Origin: Bacillota bacterium
GTDB lineage: Bacteria > Bacillota_A > Clostridia > Clostridiales > Clostridiaceae
Assembly: GCA_021837545.1 (NCBI GenBank)
Contig: JAKBFR010000023.1
Coordinates: forward strand, 1 to 26,031
Direction: 5' to 3'
Length of the DNA: 26,031 bases
Shown: piece after piece, positions 7,076-14,456 of the stretch
Layout of the letters: each line of letters opens with the position of its first letter
Numbering within the stretch: position 1 is the first letter of the stretch
Notes under the pieces: model-generated
The model's database searches: none
What the model saw: only the letters and a program-made list of their open reading frames with translations
What the model was told of the DNA's origin: nothing
Translations under genes and position numbers: made by a program

Positions 7076-7720
7076 TTAATTGTAAGGTGGCGTTAATAAT
7101 ATACATTTGGATTCATAATTAAAGTCTAAATCTGAAGTATCCAATATATTCGAATTAATTTTTATTATATGTTTCATAGATATAATGAAATTTTTGAGAT
7201 CATCTAAGTATAAAGAAGTTTTGTTAGTTTTATATTGCATAGGAATTATATATTTTGGAAAAATCAATTTACAAAGTTTTGCTGCTTCAAATCCATTCAA
7301 AGTAAAGTGTCCACCAATAGGTATAAGTAAAATATCAATATTTTTTAATTTTTCCAATACTAATGAACAAGGAATATGACCTAAATTTCCTAAATGACAT
7401 AAAGAATATGTATCATCCTTAAATATATAAATAATGTTAGGTCCTCTTTTAAGACCATTACATTTATCCTGGAATGAATTAAGACCTTCTATTTTAAAAA
7501 AATCCATATCAAAGGTTCCAGTTTTATTAATTACTTTAGTTTTATTATTAGAATTATCTAAATATGGATTATCTAAACTGCCATGACTGGTAGTTATTAA
7601 ATCACATTTAGGAAAATTGTTGTTATATCCGAGGTTATTATCAAAGGGATCAATTAAAATCCTTTTACCAATGGATGTCTTTATAAGAAAACAGGAATGA
7701 CCATACCAAGTTATTTGCAT
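7076..7720 (-). CDS. Metallo-beta-lactamase-fold protein with metal ligands replaced
   Basis: This 214-residue protein matches the UlaG/UPF0173-like branch (COG2220) of the MBL fold: YGHSCFLI (6-13), ILIDPF (21-26), LKRGPNIIYIF (90-100), HLGNLGH (109-115), LLIPIGGHFTLNGFEA (131-146) and IIPMQYKT (158-165). Functional relatives bind two metals through HxHxDH, a His in SxHD, the Asp of HLGDLGH and the His of PMHYKT. Here these read HGSLDN (46-51), SFQD (Q84), HLGNLGH (N112) and PMQYKT (Q162). Fold residues are kept while nearly all ligands are changed to neutral residues, so a non-catalytic or binding role is likely. GGAGG lies 6 nt before the ATG. It is convergent with fdx and divergent from ctsR. 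Confidence 0.8.
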   Translation of the reverse strand: MQITWYGHSCFLIKTSIGKRILIDPFDNNLGYNNNFPKCDLITTSHGSLDNPYLDNSNNKTKVINKTGTFDMDFFKIEGLNSFQDKCNGLKRGPNIIYIFKDDTYSLCHLGNLGHIPCSLVLEKLKNIDILLIPIGGHFTLNGFEAAKLCKLIFPKYIIPMQYKTNKTSLYLDDLKNFIISMKHIIKINSNILDTSDLDFNYESKCILLTPPYN

Positions 7721-7805
7721 AAAAAACCTCCATAAATTAAATTTAAGTGTTGTTATATATTATTAACATATAAAATTATAAATAATCATAAATTTGCATT
7801 GATAC

Positions 7806-7834
7806 TTTAAAAAATAAAAAGATTATAGTATAAT
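7806..7834 (+). promoter_or_regulatory. Sigma-A promoter of the ctsR operon
   Basis: TTTAAA (7806-7811), 17 nt, then a perfect TATAAT (7829-7834). The predicted start near 7841 coincides with the beginning of the CtsR box. Confidence 0.7.
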
Positions 7835-7841
7835 AGTCTAA

Positions 7842-7858
7842 AGTCAAAGTAAGTCAAG
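7842..7858 (+). promoter_or_regulatory. CtsR operator
   Basis: AGTCAAA, 3 nt (GTA), AGTCAAG: this fits the CtsR heptad repeat RGTCAAA-N3-RGTCAAA at all but the last base. It sits at about +1 to +17 of the predicted transcript, where binding would block initiation. It implies autoregulation of ctsR-mcsA-mcsB-clpC by heat and protein stress. Confidence 0.88.
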
Positions 7859-7895
7859 AACAAATATTTTGATTAAAGTTTAAGTAGGTGATATT

Positions 7896-8351
7896 ATGGC
7901 AAGACTTTCAGATATAATAGAAGCTTTTATAAAACAATTGTTTAATGAAAATAGAGACAACGTAATTTTTATACAAAGAAATGAATTAGCAGATCAATTT
8001 AGATGTGCACCATCTCAAATAAATTATGTATTAACAACTAGATTTACTTATGAAAGAGGGTACTTAATTGAAAGCAAAAGAGGTGGCGGAGGACATATAG
8101 CTATTAAGCAATTAGAATATGATAGTTCTAATAAAAGAGAAGAATTAATAAACCAAAGTATTGGAGATGCAATGACATATCATAATGCAGATGCTTTACT
8201 CAAGGATTTATTAGAGTCTGGAGTTATTGAAGAAAGAGAATGTGAAATAATGAAAATAGCAATAAATGATAGAAGTTTAACTCGAGCAGACAATAAAAAT
8301 AAAGTAAGAGCTGATATTTTAAAGGGAATGATTATGATAATTTTATCTTAA
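7896..8351 (+). CDS. ctsR: CtsR, repressor of class III heat-shock genes
   Basis: This 151-residue dimeric DNA-binding repressor controls clp and related genes and loses DNA binding at high temperature. The N-terminal winged helix-turn-helix is clear (QRNELADQFRCAPSQINYVLTTRF, then the wing ESKRGGGGHIAI, whose Gly-rich tip is the heat-sensing part). The C-terminal dimer/McsB-facing domain follows (DALLKDLLESGVIEERE). The ATG lies after TAGGTG. It is the first gene of the operon, with its own operator 38 nt upstream, and ends 14 nt before mcsA. Confidence 0.96.
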   Translation: MARLSDIIEAFIKQLFNENRDNVIFIQRNELADQFRCAPSQINYVLTTRFTYERGYLIESKRGGGGHIAIKQLEYDSSNKREELINQSIGDAMTYHNADALLKDLLESGVIEERECEIMKIAINDRSLTRADNKNKVRADILKGMIMIILS

Positions 8352-8365
8352 AGGTGGGGATATAT

Positions 8366-8953
8366 ATGCTATGCGAAAAATGCAAAAAAGATGAGGCGAA
8401 AATAAATTTAATTACAGTAGTAAATGGACAAAAACATGAGATTTGGTTATGCGAGAATTGTGCAAAAGATATATCTAGTATTCCATTTTTCAGTTCAATT
8501 GGTCAGAATGTAAATTTTCCATTTCAAGGGATGCTTACAGAAATATTATCTAATGCAGATAGTAATAAAGTTAATATAGATAATAATAAAATAAACAAGA
8601 TTGTCTGTTCAAATTGTGGGTTAACTTATGAAGAATTCAAAAAAACAGGAAAATTAGGATGTTCCGAGTGCTATGAAGAATTTAAGGTTGTGCTTGAGCC
8701 TAGAATAAAAAGTTTACAAGCAGGAGTAAAACATATAGGTAAAATACCTAATATGAAGGGTAAAGAATTGATTCGAAGGCGAAAACTTAAAAATTTAAAA
8801 GAGGAAATGCAAAAATTGATTGTGACTGAAGAATATGAAAGAGCAGCAATTGTAAGAGATGAGATTAAAAAATTAGAACTTTATATATTAAATAGTAATG
8901 TTAAAGAAATAGTAAGTGTAAAGGAGGGGAATTGCGATGGACAGCTTGATTAA
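8366..8953 (+). CDS. mcsA: McsA, zinc-binding activator of McsB
   Basis: This 195-residue protein has zinc-finger CxxC pairs CEKC and CENC in the first 35 residues, a second set CSNC and CSEC near 85-105, then a C-terminal UVR-type coil (LKEEMQKLIVTEEYERAAIVRDEIKKL). McsA stimulates the arginine kinase McsB and helps control CtsR under heat or metal stress. The chosen start is ATG 8366, 6 nt after AGGTGGGG; the in-frame GTG at 8354 lies inside that ribosome site and is unlikely. All eight zinc-type Cys are present. It overlaps mcsB by 17 nt. Confidence 0.92.
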   Translation: MLCEKCKKDEAKINLITVVNGQKHEIWLCENCAKDISSIPFFSSIGQNVNFPFQGMLTEILSNADSNKVNIDNNKINKIVCSNCGLTYEEFKKTGKLGCSECYEEFKVVLEPRIKSLQAGVKHIGKIPNMKGKELIRRRKLKNLKEEMQKLIVTEEYERAAIVRDEIKKLELYILNSNVKEIVSVKEGNCDGQLD

Positions 8954-9950
8954 GAAAGAAAGAGAAAAAGGTATAGTATTAAGTAGTAAAATACTATTAG
9001 CTAGAAATTTTAGCAATTTGCCTTTTCCTAACAAGTTAAATTATATTAAAGGTAGAGATAATGGCAAAAAGATATATGATGTACTTAAAAATGAAATAAT
9101 TGATGAAGAATTTACATTATATGAGATTTGGAATACAAAAGAAGATTTTGGTAAACAATATTTAGAAAAAGATTTAATAAGCGAAGAACTTATTAAGAAT
9201 TCTGATAAAGGATCATTTATATTAAATAGAGAAGAAACTATTAGTATTATGATAAATGAAAAAGATCATGTAAGAATTCAATATATAAGTGATGGATTAA
9301 ATTTGGAAGAAGCTTTTGAGAACGCAACAAGCATTGATGATAAAATAGAAAAAAATTTTGATTATGCATTTGATGAAAAATTAGGATATCTAACAACATC
9401 ACCAGAACATATTGGAACAGGAATGAAAGCATCAGTAATAATACATTTACCTGCACTTACCATGAGTGAGGAAATTAAAAACATTTCAAAGAATCTTAGC
9501 AAAATAGGAATGAGCATAAAAGGAGTGTATTTAGAAGGTACAAATGTCTATGGGAATTTATATAGAATAACTAATAAAATATCATTAGGTTTAACAGAAG
9601 AAGATATTATAATCAAATTAAAAGAGGCAGTTTTTAATATAATAGCAGAAGAAAATAAATTTAGAGAAATATTACTTAGCAAATGTAGATATGAATTAGA
9701 CGATAAGGTATATAGAGCATATGGGATATTAAAATGTGCAATTCTTCTAGATTCAAAGGAAACTATTGATTTGTTGTCTAATATTAGATTAGGAGCTGAA
9801 CTTTCACTTATAGATATTGATAAAAATAAATTGGATAAATTACTTATACTTACAAGCAATTCATCACTTCAAAATTATTTGGGAAGGTATTTAGATGATA
9901 AAGAAATCAAGTATGAAAGAGCAAAGCTTGTAAAGGAAATATTGAAATAA
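8937..9950 (+). CDS. mcsB: McsB-family protein arginine kinase homologue, active-site residues replaced
   Basis: This 337-residue member of the guanidino-kinase fold normally phosphorylates arginines of misfolded proteins to mark them for ClpC-ClpP. The fold is clear (DGLNLEEAFENATSIDD, YAFDEKLGYLT, IIHLPALTMSEEI, VYRAYGIL). Key positions differ from the family: SSRIRLARN reads SSKILLARN (K18, L20), NEEDH reads NEKDH (K109), CPxxxGTGLRAS reads SPEHIGTGMKAS (S155, K164), RGLYGEG reads KGVYLEG (K196), and the phospho-Arg pocket RDxxRA reads IKYERA (324-329). ATP contacts, the catalytic Glu and the allosteric pocket are thus affected. It may work as a non-catalytic adaptor. The ATG follows AGGAGGGG inside the end of mcsA, so the genes are translationally coupled. 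Confidence 0.88.
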   Translation: MDSLIKKEREKGIVLSSKILLARNFSNLPFPNKLNYIKGRDNGKKIYDVLKNEIIDEEFTLYEIWNTKEDFGKQYLEKDLISEELIKNSDKGSFILNREETISIMINEKDHVRIQYISDGLNLEEAFENATSIDDKIEKNFDYAFDEKLGYLTTSPEHIGTGMKASVIIHLPALTMSEEIKNISKNLSKIGMSIKGVYLEGTNVYGNLYRITNKISLGLTEEDIIIKLKEAVFNIIAEENKFREILLSKCRYELDDKVYRAYGILKCAILLDSKETIDLLSNIRLGAELSLIDIDKNKLDKLLILTSNSSLQNYLGRYLDDKEIKYERAKLVKEILK

Positions 9951-9975
9951 AGAAAGGATAGGAGGTTTGAAGCAT

Positions 9976-12426
9976 ATGGAATATAATAAATTAACAGAAC
10001 GGGCACAAGTAGTAATCTTAGAAGCTGAAAATGAATCTGAAAAGTTTAAGCATGGATATGTTGGAACAGAGCATATGTTATTGGGTATTTTAAAAGAAGA
10101 TGGATATTCAGCTGAATTATTAAAAAAACATGGAATTGTTAGTGAAAATATTACAACGATGATACAAAGATATTTAGGCTATGGTGATATTAAGAAGTCA
10201 GATGATAATATATTATTAACGCCTAGAACTAAAAGATTAGTTGATGAAAGTTTTGTAGCAGCTAAAAAATTAAATCATAAATATGTTAGTCCAGAACATA
10301 TTTTGTTGGCACTACTTAATCAAGAAGAAGGAATGGCATATACTATTTTAAAGAGTTTGAATCTTAATTTTACTATAGTAAGTGACGAATTGCTTATATT
10401 TTTATCAGGAAGTTACGAAGATAAGGTTAGCGACGGAAAAATAATAGAGAATAGTAAAAAACAAAGTACTCCTATGCTTGATAAATATGGTAGAGATTTA
10501 ACAGCATTATCTTATGAACAAGGATTAGACCCTGTAATAGGAAGGGATGCAGAGACGCAAAGATTACTAGAAATTCTTTGTAGAAGAATTAAAAATAATC
10601 CGTGTTTAATTGGTGAACCTGGCGTTGGTAAAACAGCAGTAGTTGAAGGCTTAGCGCAAAGAATAGTTGAAGGTAATATTCCAGAGATACTCAAAAACAA
10701 AAGGGTTATTTCTTTAGATTTAACATCTATGGTCGCAGGTGCTAAGTATAGAGGCGAATTTGAAGAGAGACTTAAAAAAACAATGGAGGAAATTGTTAGA
10801 GATAAAGATATTATTATATTTATAGATGAAATTCATACAATAATTGGAGCTGGTGGAGCAGAAGGCGCTATTGATGCATCAAATATATTAAAACCATCTT
10901 TAGCTAGAGGAGAAATTCAATGCATTGGAGCAACAACTATTGATGAATATAGAAAATATATTGAAAAGGATTCTGCATTAGAAAGAAGATTTCAACCTAT
11001 AACTGTAGGGGAGCCTTCGAAAGAAGAAACTTTAGAAATTTTAAAAGGTTTAAGAGACAAATATGAAGCACACCATAGAGTTGAGATTACAGATGAGGCG
11101 TTAGAAGCAGCAGTAAATTTATCAGACAGGTATATAACAGATAGATTTATGCCGGATAAAGCCATTGATTTAATAGATGAAGGGGCTGCGAAAGTAAGAA
11201 TACAGAACTTAACAGCGCCACCAGATTTAAAAGACTTAGAAGGAAAAATTGAAAATATAGATAAAGAAAAGGAAGAATCTATAAGAGTTCAAGATTTTGA
11301 AAGAGCTGCAAATTTAAGAGATAAAGAAAGAGTATTAAAAGAGCAATTAAAAAGTATGAAGAAAAATTGGGATACTCAAAATTCACTTAGGACATTGATT
11401 GTAGATGCAGAAAAAATAGCTAGTGTAGTATCATCATGGACAAAGATTCCAATAGAAAAATTAACTCAAGTAGAAAGTGAGCGATTATTAGATTTAGAAA
11501 ACATATTGCATAAAAGAGTTGTTGGACAAAATGAGGCTGTAAAATCTATAGCTAGAGCTGTAAGAAGGGCAAGAGTTGGAATTAAAGATCCTAATAGACC
11601 AATTGGGAGTTTTATATTTTTGGGACCAACTGGAGTTGGAAAAACTGAGCTTTCTAAGGCTATTGCAGAAGCCATGTTCGGTGATGAAAACAACATTATA
11701 AGAGTTGATATGTCAGAATATATGGAAAGTCATTCTGTATCTAAATTAATAGGGTCTCCACCAGGATATGTAGGGCATGATGACGGTGGTCAACTTACAG
11801 AAGCTGTTAGAAGAAAACCATATTCAATAATTCTTTTAGATGAAATTGAAAAAGCTCACTCTGATATATTTAATATATTGCTTCAAATTATGGAAGATGG
11901 AAGACTTACGGATGGCAAAGGAAAGGTAGTCAATTTTAAAAATACAATAATTATAATGACTTCAAATGTTGGGGCTCATCAAATCAGAAAGCAAAAGAGT
12001 ATAGGATTTAATAATACTAGTGTTAATGATGAAACTGAATACGAAAAGATGAAGGAAAGTATATTAGAAGAATTGAAAAAAAAGTTTAAACCAGAATTTC
12101 TAAATAGAATTGACGATACAATAGTATTCCATAAATTAAGTGAGGAAGATTTAGATAAAATAATGGATTTGATGCTTGCGTCTATAAGAAAAAGACTTGA
12201 GGGCAGAAATATTTATCTGAGTTTTGAAGATGATAGTAAAAGATTTTTATTAAACAAAGGTATCGACCTTGATTATGGAGCAAGACCACTAAGAAGGCTT
12301 ATTATAAAAGAAGTAGAAGATCGATTGAGTGAGGAAATTTTGCAAGGAAATATACGAATTGGAGATAAGGTGAAAGTTAATGAATTAGAAAATAAGCTTG
12401 TTTTCAGTAAATTAGTTAAAGAATAA
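9976..12426 (+). CDS. clpC: ClpC, AAA+ unfoldase of the ClpCP protease
   Basis: This protein of about 816 residues unfolds substrates and feeds them to ClpP. It has an N-terminal double Clp repeat (GTEHMLLG and SPEHILLA), a first AAA+ module (Walker A GEPGVGKTA near 213-221, Walker B IIIFIDEIH), a UVR-type middle coil (VQDFERAANLRDKERVL), and a second AAA+ module (GPTGVGKTE, Walker B ILLDEIE). SIGF near the 680s is the probable ClpP-docking loop. The Glu residues of GTEH and SPEH, which bind phospho-arginine in B. subtilis ClpC, are kept. The ATG at 9976 is 9 nt past AGGAGG; the TTG at 9967 lies too close to it. It is the last gene of the CtsR operon. Confidence 0.96.
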   Translation: MEYNKLTERAQVVILEAENESEKFKHGYVGTEHMLLGILKEDGYSAELLKKHGIVSENITTMIQRYLGYGDIKKSDDNILLTPRTKRLVDESFVAAKKLNHKYVSPEHILLALLNQEEGMAYTILKSLNLNFTIVSDELLIFLSGSYEDKVSDGKIIENSKKQSTPMLDKYGRDLTALSYEQGLDPVIGRDAETQRLLEILCRRIKNNPCLIGEPGVGKTAVVEGLAQRIVEGNIPEILKNKRVISLDLTSMVAGAKYRGEFEERLKKTMEEIVRDKDIIIFIDEIHTIIGAGGAEGAIDASNILKPSLARGEIQCIGATTIDEYRKYIEKDSALERRFQPITVGEPSKEETLEILKGLRDKYEAHHRVEITDEALEAAVNLSDRYITDRFMPDKAIDLIDEGAAKVRIQNLTAPPDLKDLEGKIENIDKEKEESIRVQDFERAANLRDKERVLKEQLKSMKKNWDTQNSLRTLIVDAEKIASVVSSWTKIPIEKLTQVESERLLDLENILHKRVVGQNEAVKSIARAVRRARVGIKDPNRPIGSFIFLGPTGVGKTELSKAIAEAMFGDENNIIRVDMSEYMESHSVSKLIGSPPGYVGHDDGGQLTEAVRRKPYSIILLDEIEKAHSDIFNILLQIMEDGRLTDGKGKVVNFKNTIIIMTSNVGAHQIRKQKSIGFNNTSVNDETEYEKMKESILEELKKKFKPEFLNRIDDTIVFHKLSEEDLDKIMDLMLASIRKRLEGRNIYLSFEDDSKRFLLNKGIDLDYGARPLRRLIIKEVEDRLSEEILQGNIRIGDKVKVNELENKLVFSKLVKE

Positions 12427-12442
12427 TTTAAAGATTAATGGG

Positions 12443-12488
12443 CTATTTCGAAAATATAAAATATTTGTATTTTGAAATAGTCTATTTT
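12443..12488 (+). terminator. Probable terminator of the ctsR-clpC operon
   Basis: CTATTTCGAAAATA pairs with TATTTTGAAATAG (one bulged G) and is followed by TCTATTTT. The stem is A/T rich, so strength is moderate, but it is the only strong hairpin between clpC and trxB. Confidence 0.6.
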
Positions 12489-12569
12489 GGTAAAGATAAT
12501 ATAAAATAATCGGCTAAAAGAGATATTGACGATAGAATTAAAAAATATTTAGAGTGGGAGAAAAGTGGT

Positions 12570-13505
12570 ATGAGTAAAGAAAAAAAAGAATTAGATTTAA
12601 TTATAATTGGTGGAGGTCCAGCTGGGCTTACAGCAGCTATGTATGCAGGCAGAGCTAAATTAAATACATTATTATTAGAAAATGAAATTATAGGAGGACA
12701 AGTTAGAAATAGTTATACTATAGAAAACTATCCTGGATTTAAGACTATAGACGGTGGAGAATTAGCAGATATATTTCAAGCACAGGCAGAAGCACTTGGT
12801 GCTAAAATTGATGAATTTGATTCTATTCAAAATATAGATATTTCAGATGATAAAAAAATAATTGAAACTGAAACATATATATATGATACTAAAACTATAA
12901 TAATTGCGACAGGAGCAGCACCTAAAAAAATACCAATTCCACAAGAAAGTCAATTTTCAGGAAAGGGAATTCATTATTGTGCTATTTGCGATGGGGCAAT
13001 GTATCAAGGAAAAAATATAGCAGTTGTAGGTGGGGGAAATTCAGCATTAGAAGAGGCTATATTTTTAACTAGATTTGCTGAAAAAGTTTATTTAATAAGA
13101 AGATATGATTATTTTAAAGGGGAACAGGCATTAATAGATGAAGTTTTCAATAATCCCAAAATAGAAGTATTTCTAAATCAAGATTTAGTAGAAGCTAAAG
13201 GTAATAATTTTTTAGAATCAGTAATGATTAAGAATACAAAGACTCAACAATTTAGTACATTAAAGATAGATGCTGTTTTTGGATGTATAGGAACTAAGCC
13301 CAGAACTGATTTAATAAAAGAGTATTTAAAATTAAATGAGCAAGGATATATAATTTCAGATGAAGATATGCAAACAAATATTAAAGGTGTGTATGCGGCT
13401 GGGGATGTTAGACAGAAAAAATATAGACAGATAACAACTGCTGTTGCAGATGGCACAATTGCACTTTTAAATGCAGAAAAATATATATTAAAAAAGAAAA
13501 TTTGA
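12570..13505 (+). CDS. trxB: Thioredoxin reductase-type flavoprotein
   Basis: This 311-residue flavoprotein has the FAD-binding GGGPAGLTAA (14-23), the redox pair CAIC (137-140) in front of DGAMYQGK, a second Rossmann motif GGGNSALEEA (154-163) and the C-terminal FAD motif VYAAGDVRQK. It passes electrons to thioredoxin or to a glutaredoxin-like partner. The usual NADPH 2'-phosphate motif HRRxxxR reads RRYDYFK (177-183), so cofactor preference may differ from standard TrxB. A small glutaredoxin gene faces it 108 nt away; comparable flavoprotein/glutaredoxin pairs (Cp34/Cp9) are known from C. pasteurianum. Start ATG 12570 lies after a GTGGGAG site. Confidence 0.9.
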   Translation: MSKEKKELDLIIIGGGPAGLTAAMYAGRAKLNTLLLENEIIGGQVRNSYTIENYPGFKTIDGGELADIFQAQAEALGAKIDEFDSIQNIDISDDKKIIETETYIYDTKTIIIATGAAPKKIPIPQESQFSGKGIHYCAICDGAMYQGKNIAVVGGGNSALEEAIFLTRFAEKVYLIRRYDYFKGEQALIDEVFNNPKIEVFLNQDLVEAKGNNFLESVMIKNTKTQQFSTLKIDAVFGCIGTKPRTDLIKEYLKLNEQGYIISDEDMQTNIKGVYAAGDVRQKKYRQITTAVADGTIALLNAEKYILKKKI

Positions 13506-13587
13506 ACCCAATTAAGTAAATATTTATAGCAAGTCAGTAGTCCAATTTCATAATAAATTAATAAAGATGATATTAAATATATAAAAA

Positions 13588-13613
13588 TTAAGAGGCGAAA
13601 TTTCGCCTCTTAA
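13588..13613. terminator. Bidirectional terminator between trxB and the glutaredoxin gene
   Basis: A perfect 26-bp palindrome (TTAAGAGGCGAAA and its exact complement) directly abuts the glutaredoxin stop codon. On the minus strand it runs into AATTTTTATAT; on the plus strand the T tract is weak. It serves the two convergent genes. Confidence 0.82.
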
Positions 13614-13841
13614 TTATTTGCCTAAAGCATTTAAAATAGCTGGTTTATCAAATCCTATAATAATGTTATTATTAATATCTAATACTGGAACACCCATTTG
13701 ATTTGATTTTTTTATCATTTCTTCTCTAGCTTCCATATCATCTTGAACATTTAATTCTTGAAATTCAATATTTTCTGATTTAAGATAATTTTTTACCTTA
13801 ACGCACCAAGGACAAGTATTAGTAGTATATACTTTTATCAT
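13614..13841 (-). CDS. Glutaredoxin-like thiol-disulfide protein
   Basis: This 75-residue thioredoxin-fold protein has the active site CPWC (9-12) after IKVYTTNT. It also has the cis-Pro segment GVPVLDIN (50-57) and the ending IIGFDKPAILNALG, matching the short clostridial glutaredoxin (NrdH/YruB-like) type. It probably takes electrons from the neighbouring TrxB-type flavoprotein, since clostridia generally lack glutathione. AAGGAGG lies before the ATG and a TATAAT-rich upstream tract gives it its own promoter. Convergent with trxB and sharing its terminator. Confidence 0.9.
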   Translation of the reverse strand: MIKVYTTNTCPWCVKVKNYLKSENIEFQELNVQDDMEAREEMIKKSNQMGVPVLDINNNIIIGFDKPAILNALGK

Positions 13842-13944
13842 AAATATACCTCCTTAAGTAATAATTATTATTTTATAATTAATATTATAATATAATTTTT
13901 ATAAGCTATCAACACAGTTAAGAAATAATATCATGTAATTATTC

Positions 13945-14016
13945 AGGCACATTGAAAAAAATAACAAATAAAATACATACTACATTTTTCACTTATTATT
14001 TTCTTTCAAGCGCCCT
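13945..14016 (+). repeat. MITE-like palindromic repeat, short copy
   Basis: AGGCACATTGAAAAAAATAA at 13945 repeats the left end of the element at 3341. The right end near 13993-14016 (TTATTATTTTCTTTCAAGCG then CCCT) is its imperfect mirror. The central part of the long copy is missing, leaving about 72 bp. Its right arm overlaps the 3' end of the small minus-strand frame at 13989-14159. Confidence 0.65.
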
Positions 14017-14159
14017 AAGTTAGAATTTAATATCGTATACTCAAATTCATTTTGAGTATACGGATTGTATAATAATTTAGCTAAATTTAACTTAATAGTA
14101 TTAGGATGTATATTTGTGGTTATATTTGTAATATTATTAATATAATTTTTAGTTATCAT
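13989..14159 (-). CDS. Possible small protein of unknown function (56 residues)
   Basis: The frame reads MITKNYINNITNITTNIHPN and continues to LAKLLYNPYTQNEFEYTILN and a C-terminal LGRLKENNK. ATG at 14157-14159 follows GGAG (complement of 14169-14172) at 9 nt, a plausible ribosome site. The same frame extends upstream to 14357, but that start has no ribosome site and the extra part is low-complexity. The last 8 or so codons come from the right arm of the palindromic repeat, and a 12-bp hairpin lies inside the frame. No family is recognised, no membrane segment or signal peptide is seen, and the Asn/Ile/Thr-rich composition could be chance. I regard it as a weak call. Confidence 0.3.
   Translation of the reverse strand: MITKNYINNITNITTNIHPNTIKLNLAKLLYNPYTQNEFEYTILNSNLGRLKENNK
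14034..14062. other. Perfect 12-bp hairpin
   Basis: CGTATACTCAAA (14034-14045) pairs exactly with TTTGAGTATACG (14051-14062) around a 5-nt loop. There is no T run on either side, so it is not a standard terminator. The remaining non-coding sequence in 13842-14456 is A/T-rich and shows only the glutaredoxin promoter region and the approach to radA. Confidence 0.6.
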
Positions 14160-14456
14160 AGTTATCAACTCCAACTTATTTGTTATAAATAGTTTCTGTA
14201 ATAATTGATTAAGCATGCTAAAAGTTAAGAAAAAGAAAATATAAATATTATGTATAAAAAGTAATACATAGTAAATACAAAGCTTAATTGAATTAAAGTC
14301 AATATTAAGTAAATATTTTAAAAGAACTAATATGCTATAATTAAAGTGATATTTCATTGTAATAATATTGTAGGAGTATATCTGATATACATTGCGACTA
14401 ATTAATTATTGAAGAATTTAAATAATATCTATTAAAAAAAATAAAGGGAGATATCT

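Noticed and set aside
14160..14357. Long form of the small minus-strand frame, starting at 14357
   Set aside because: No ribosome site before that ATG and low-complexity hydrophobic translation; only the shorter form from 14159 has a plausible site.
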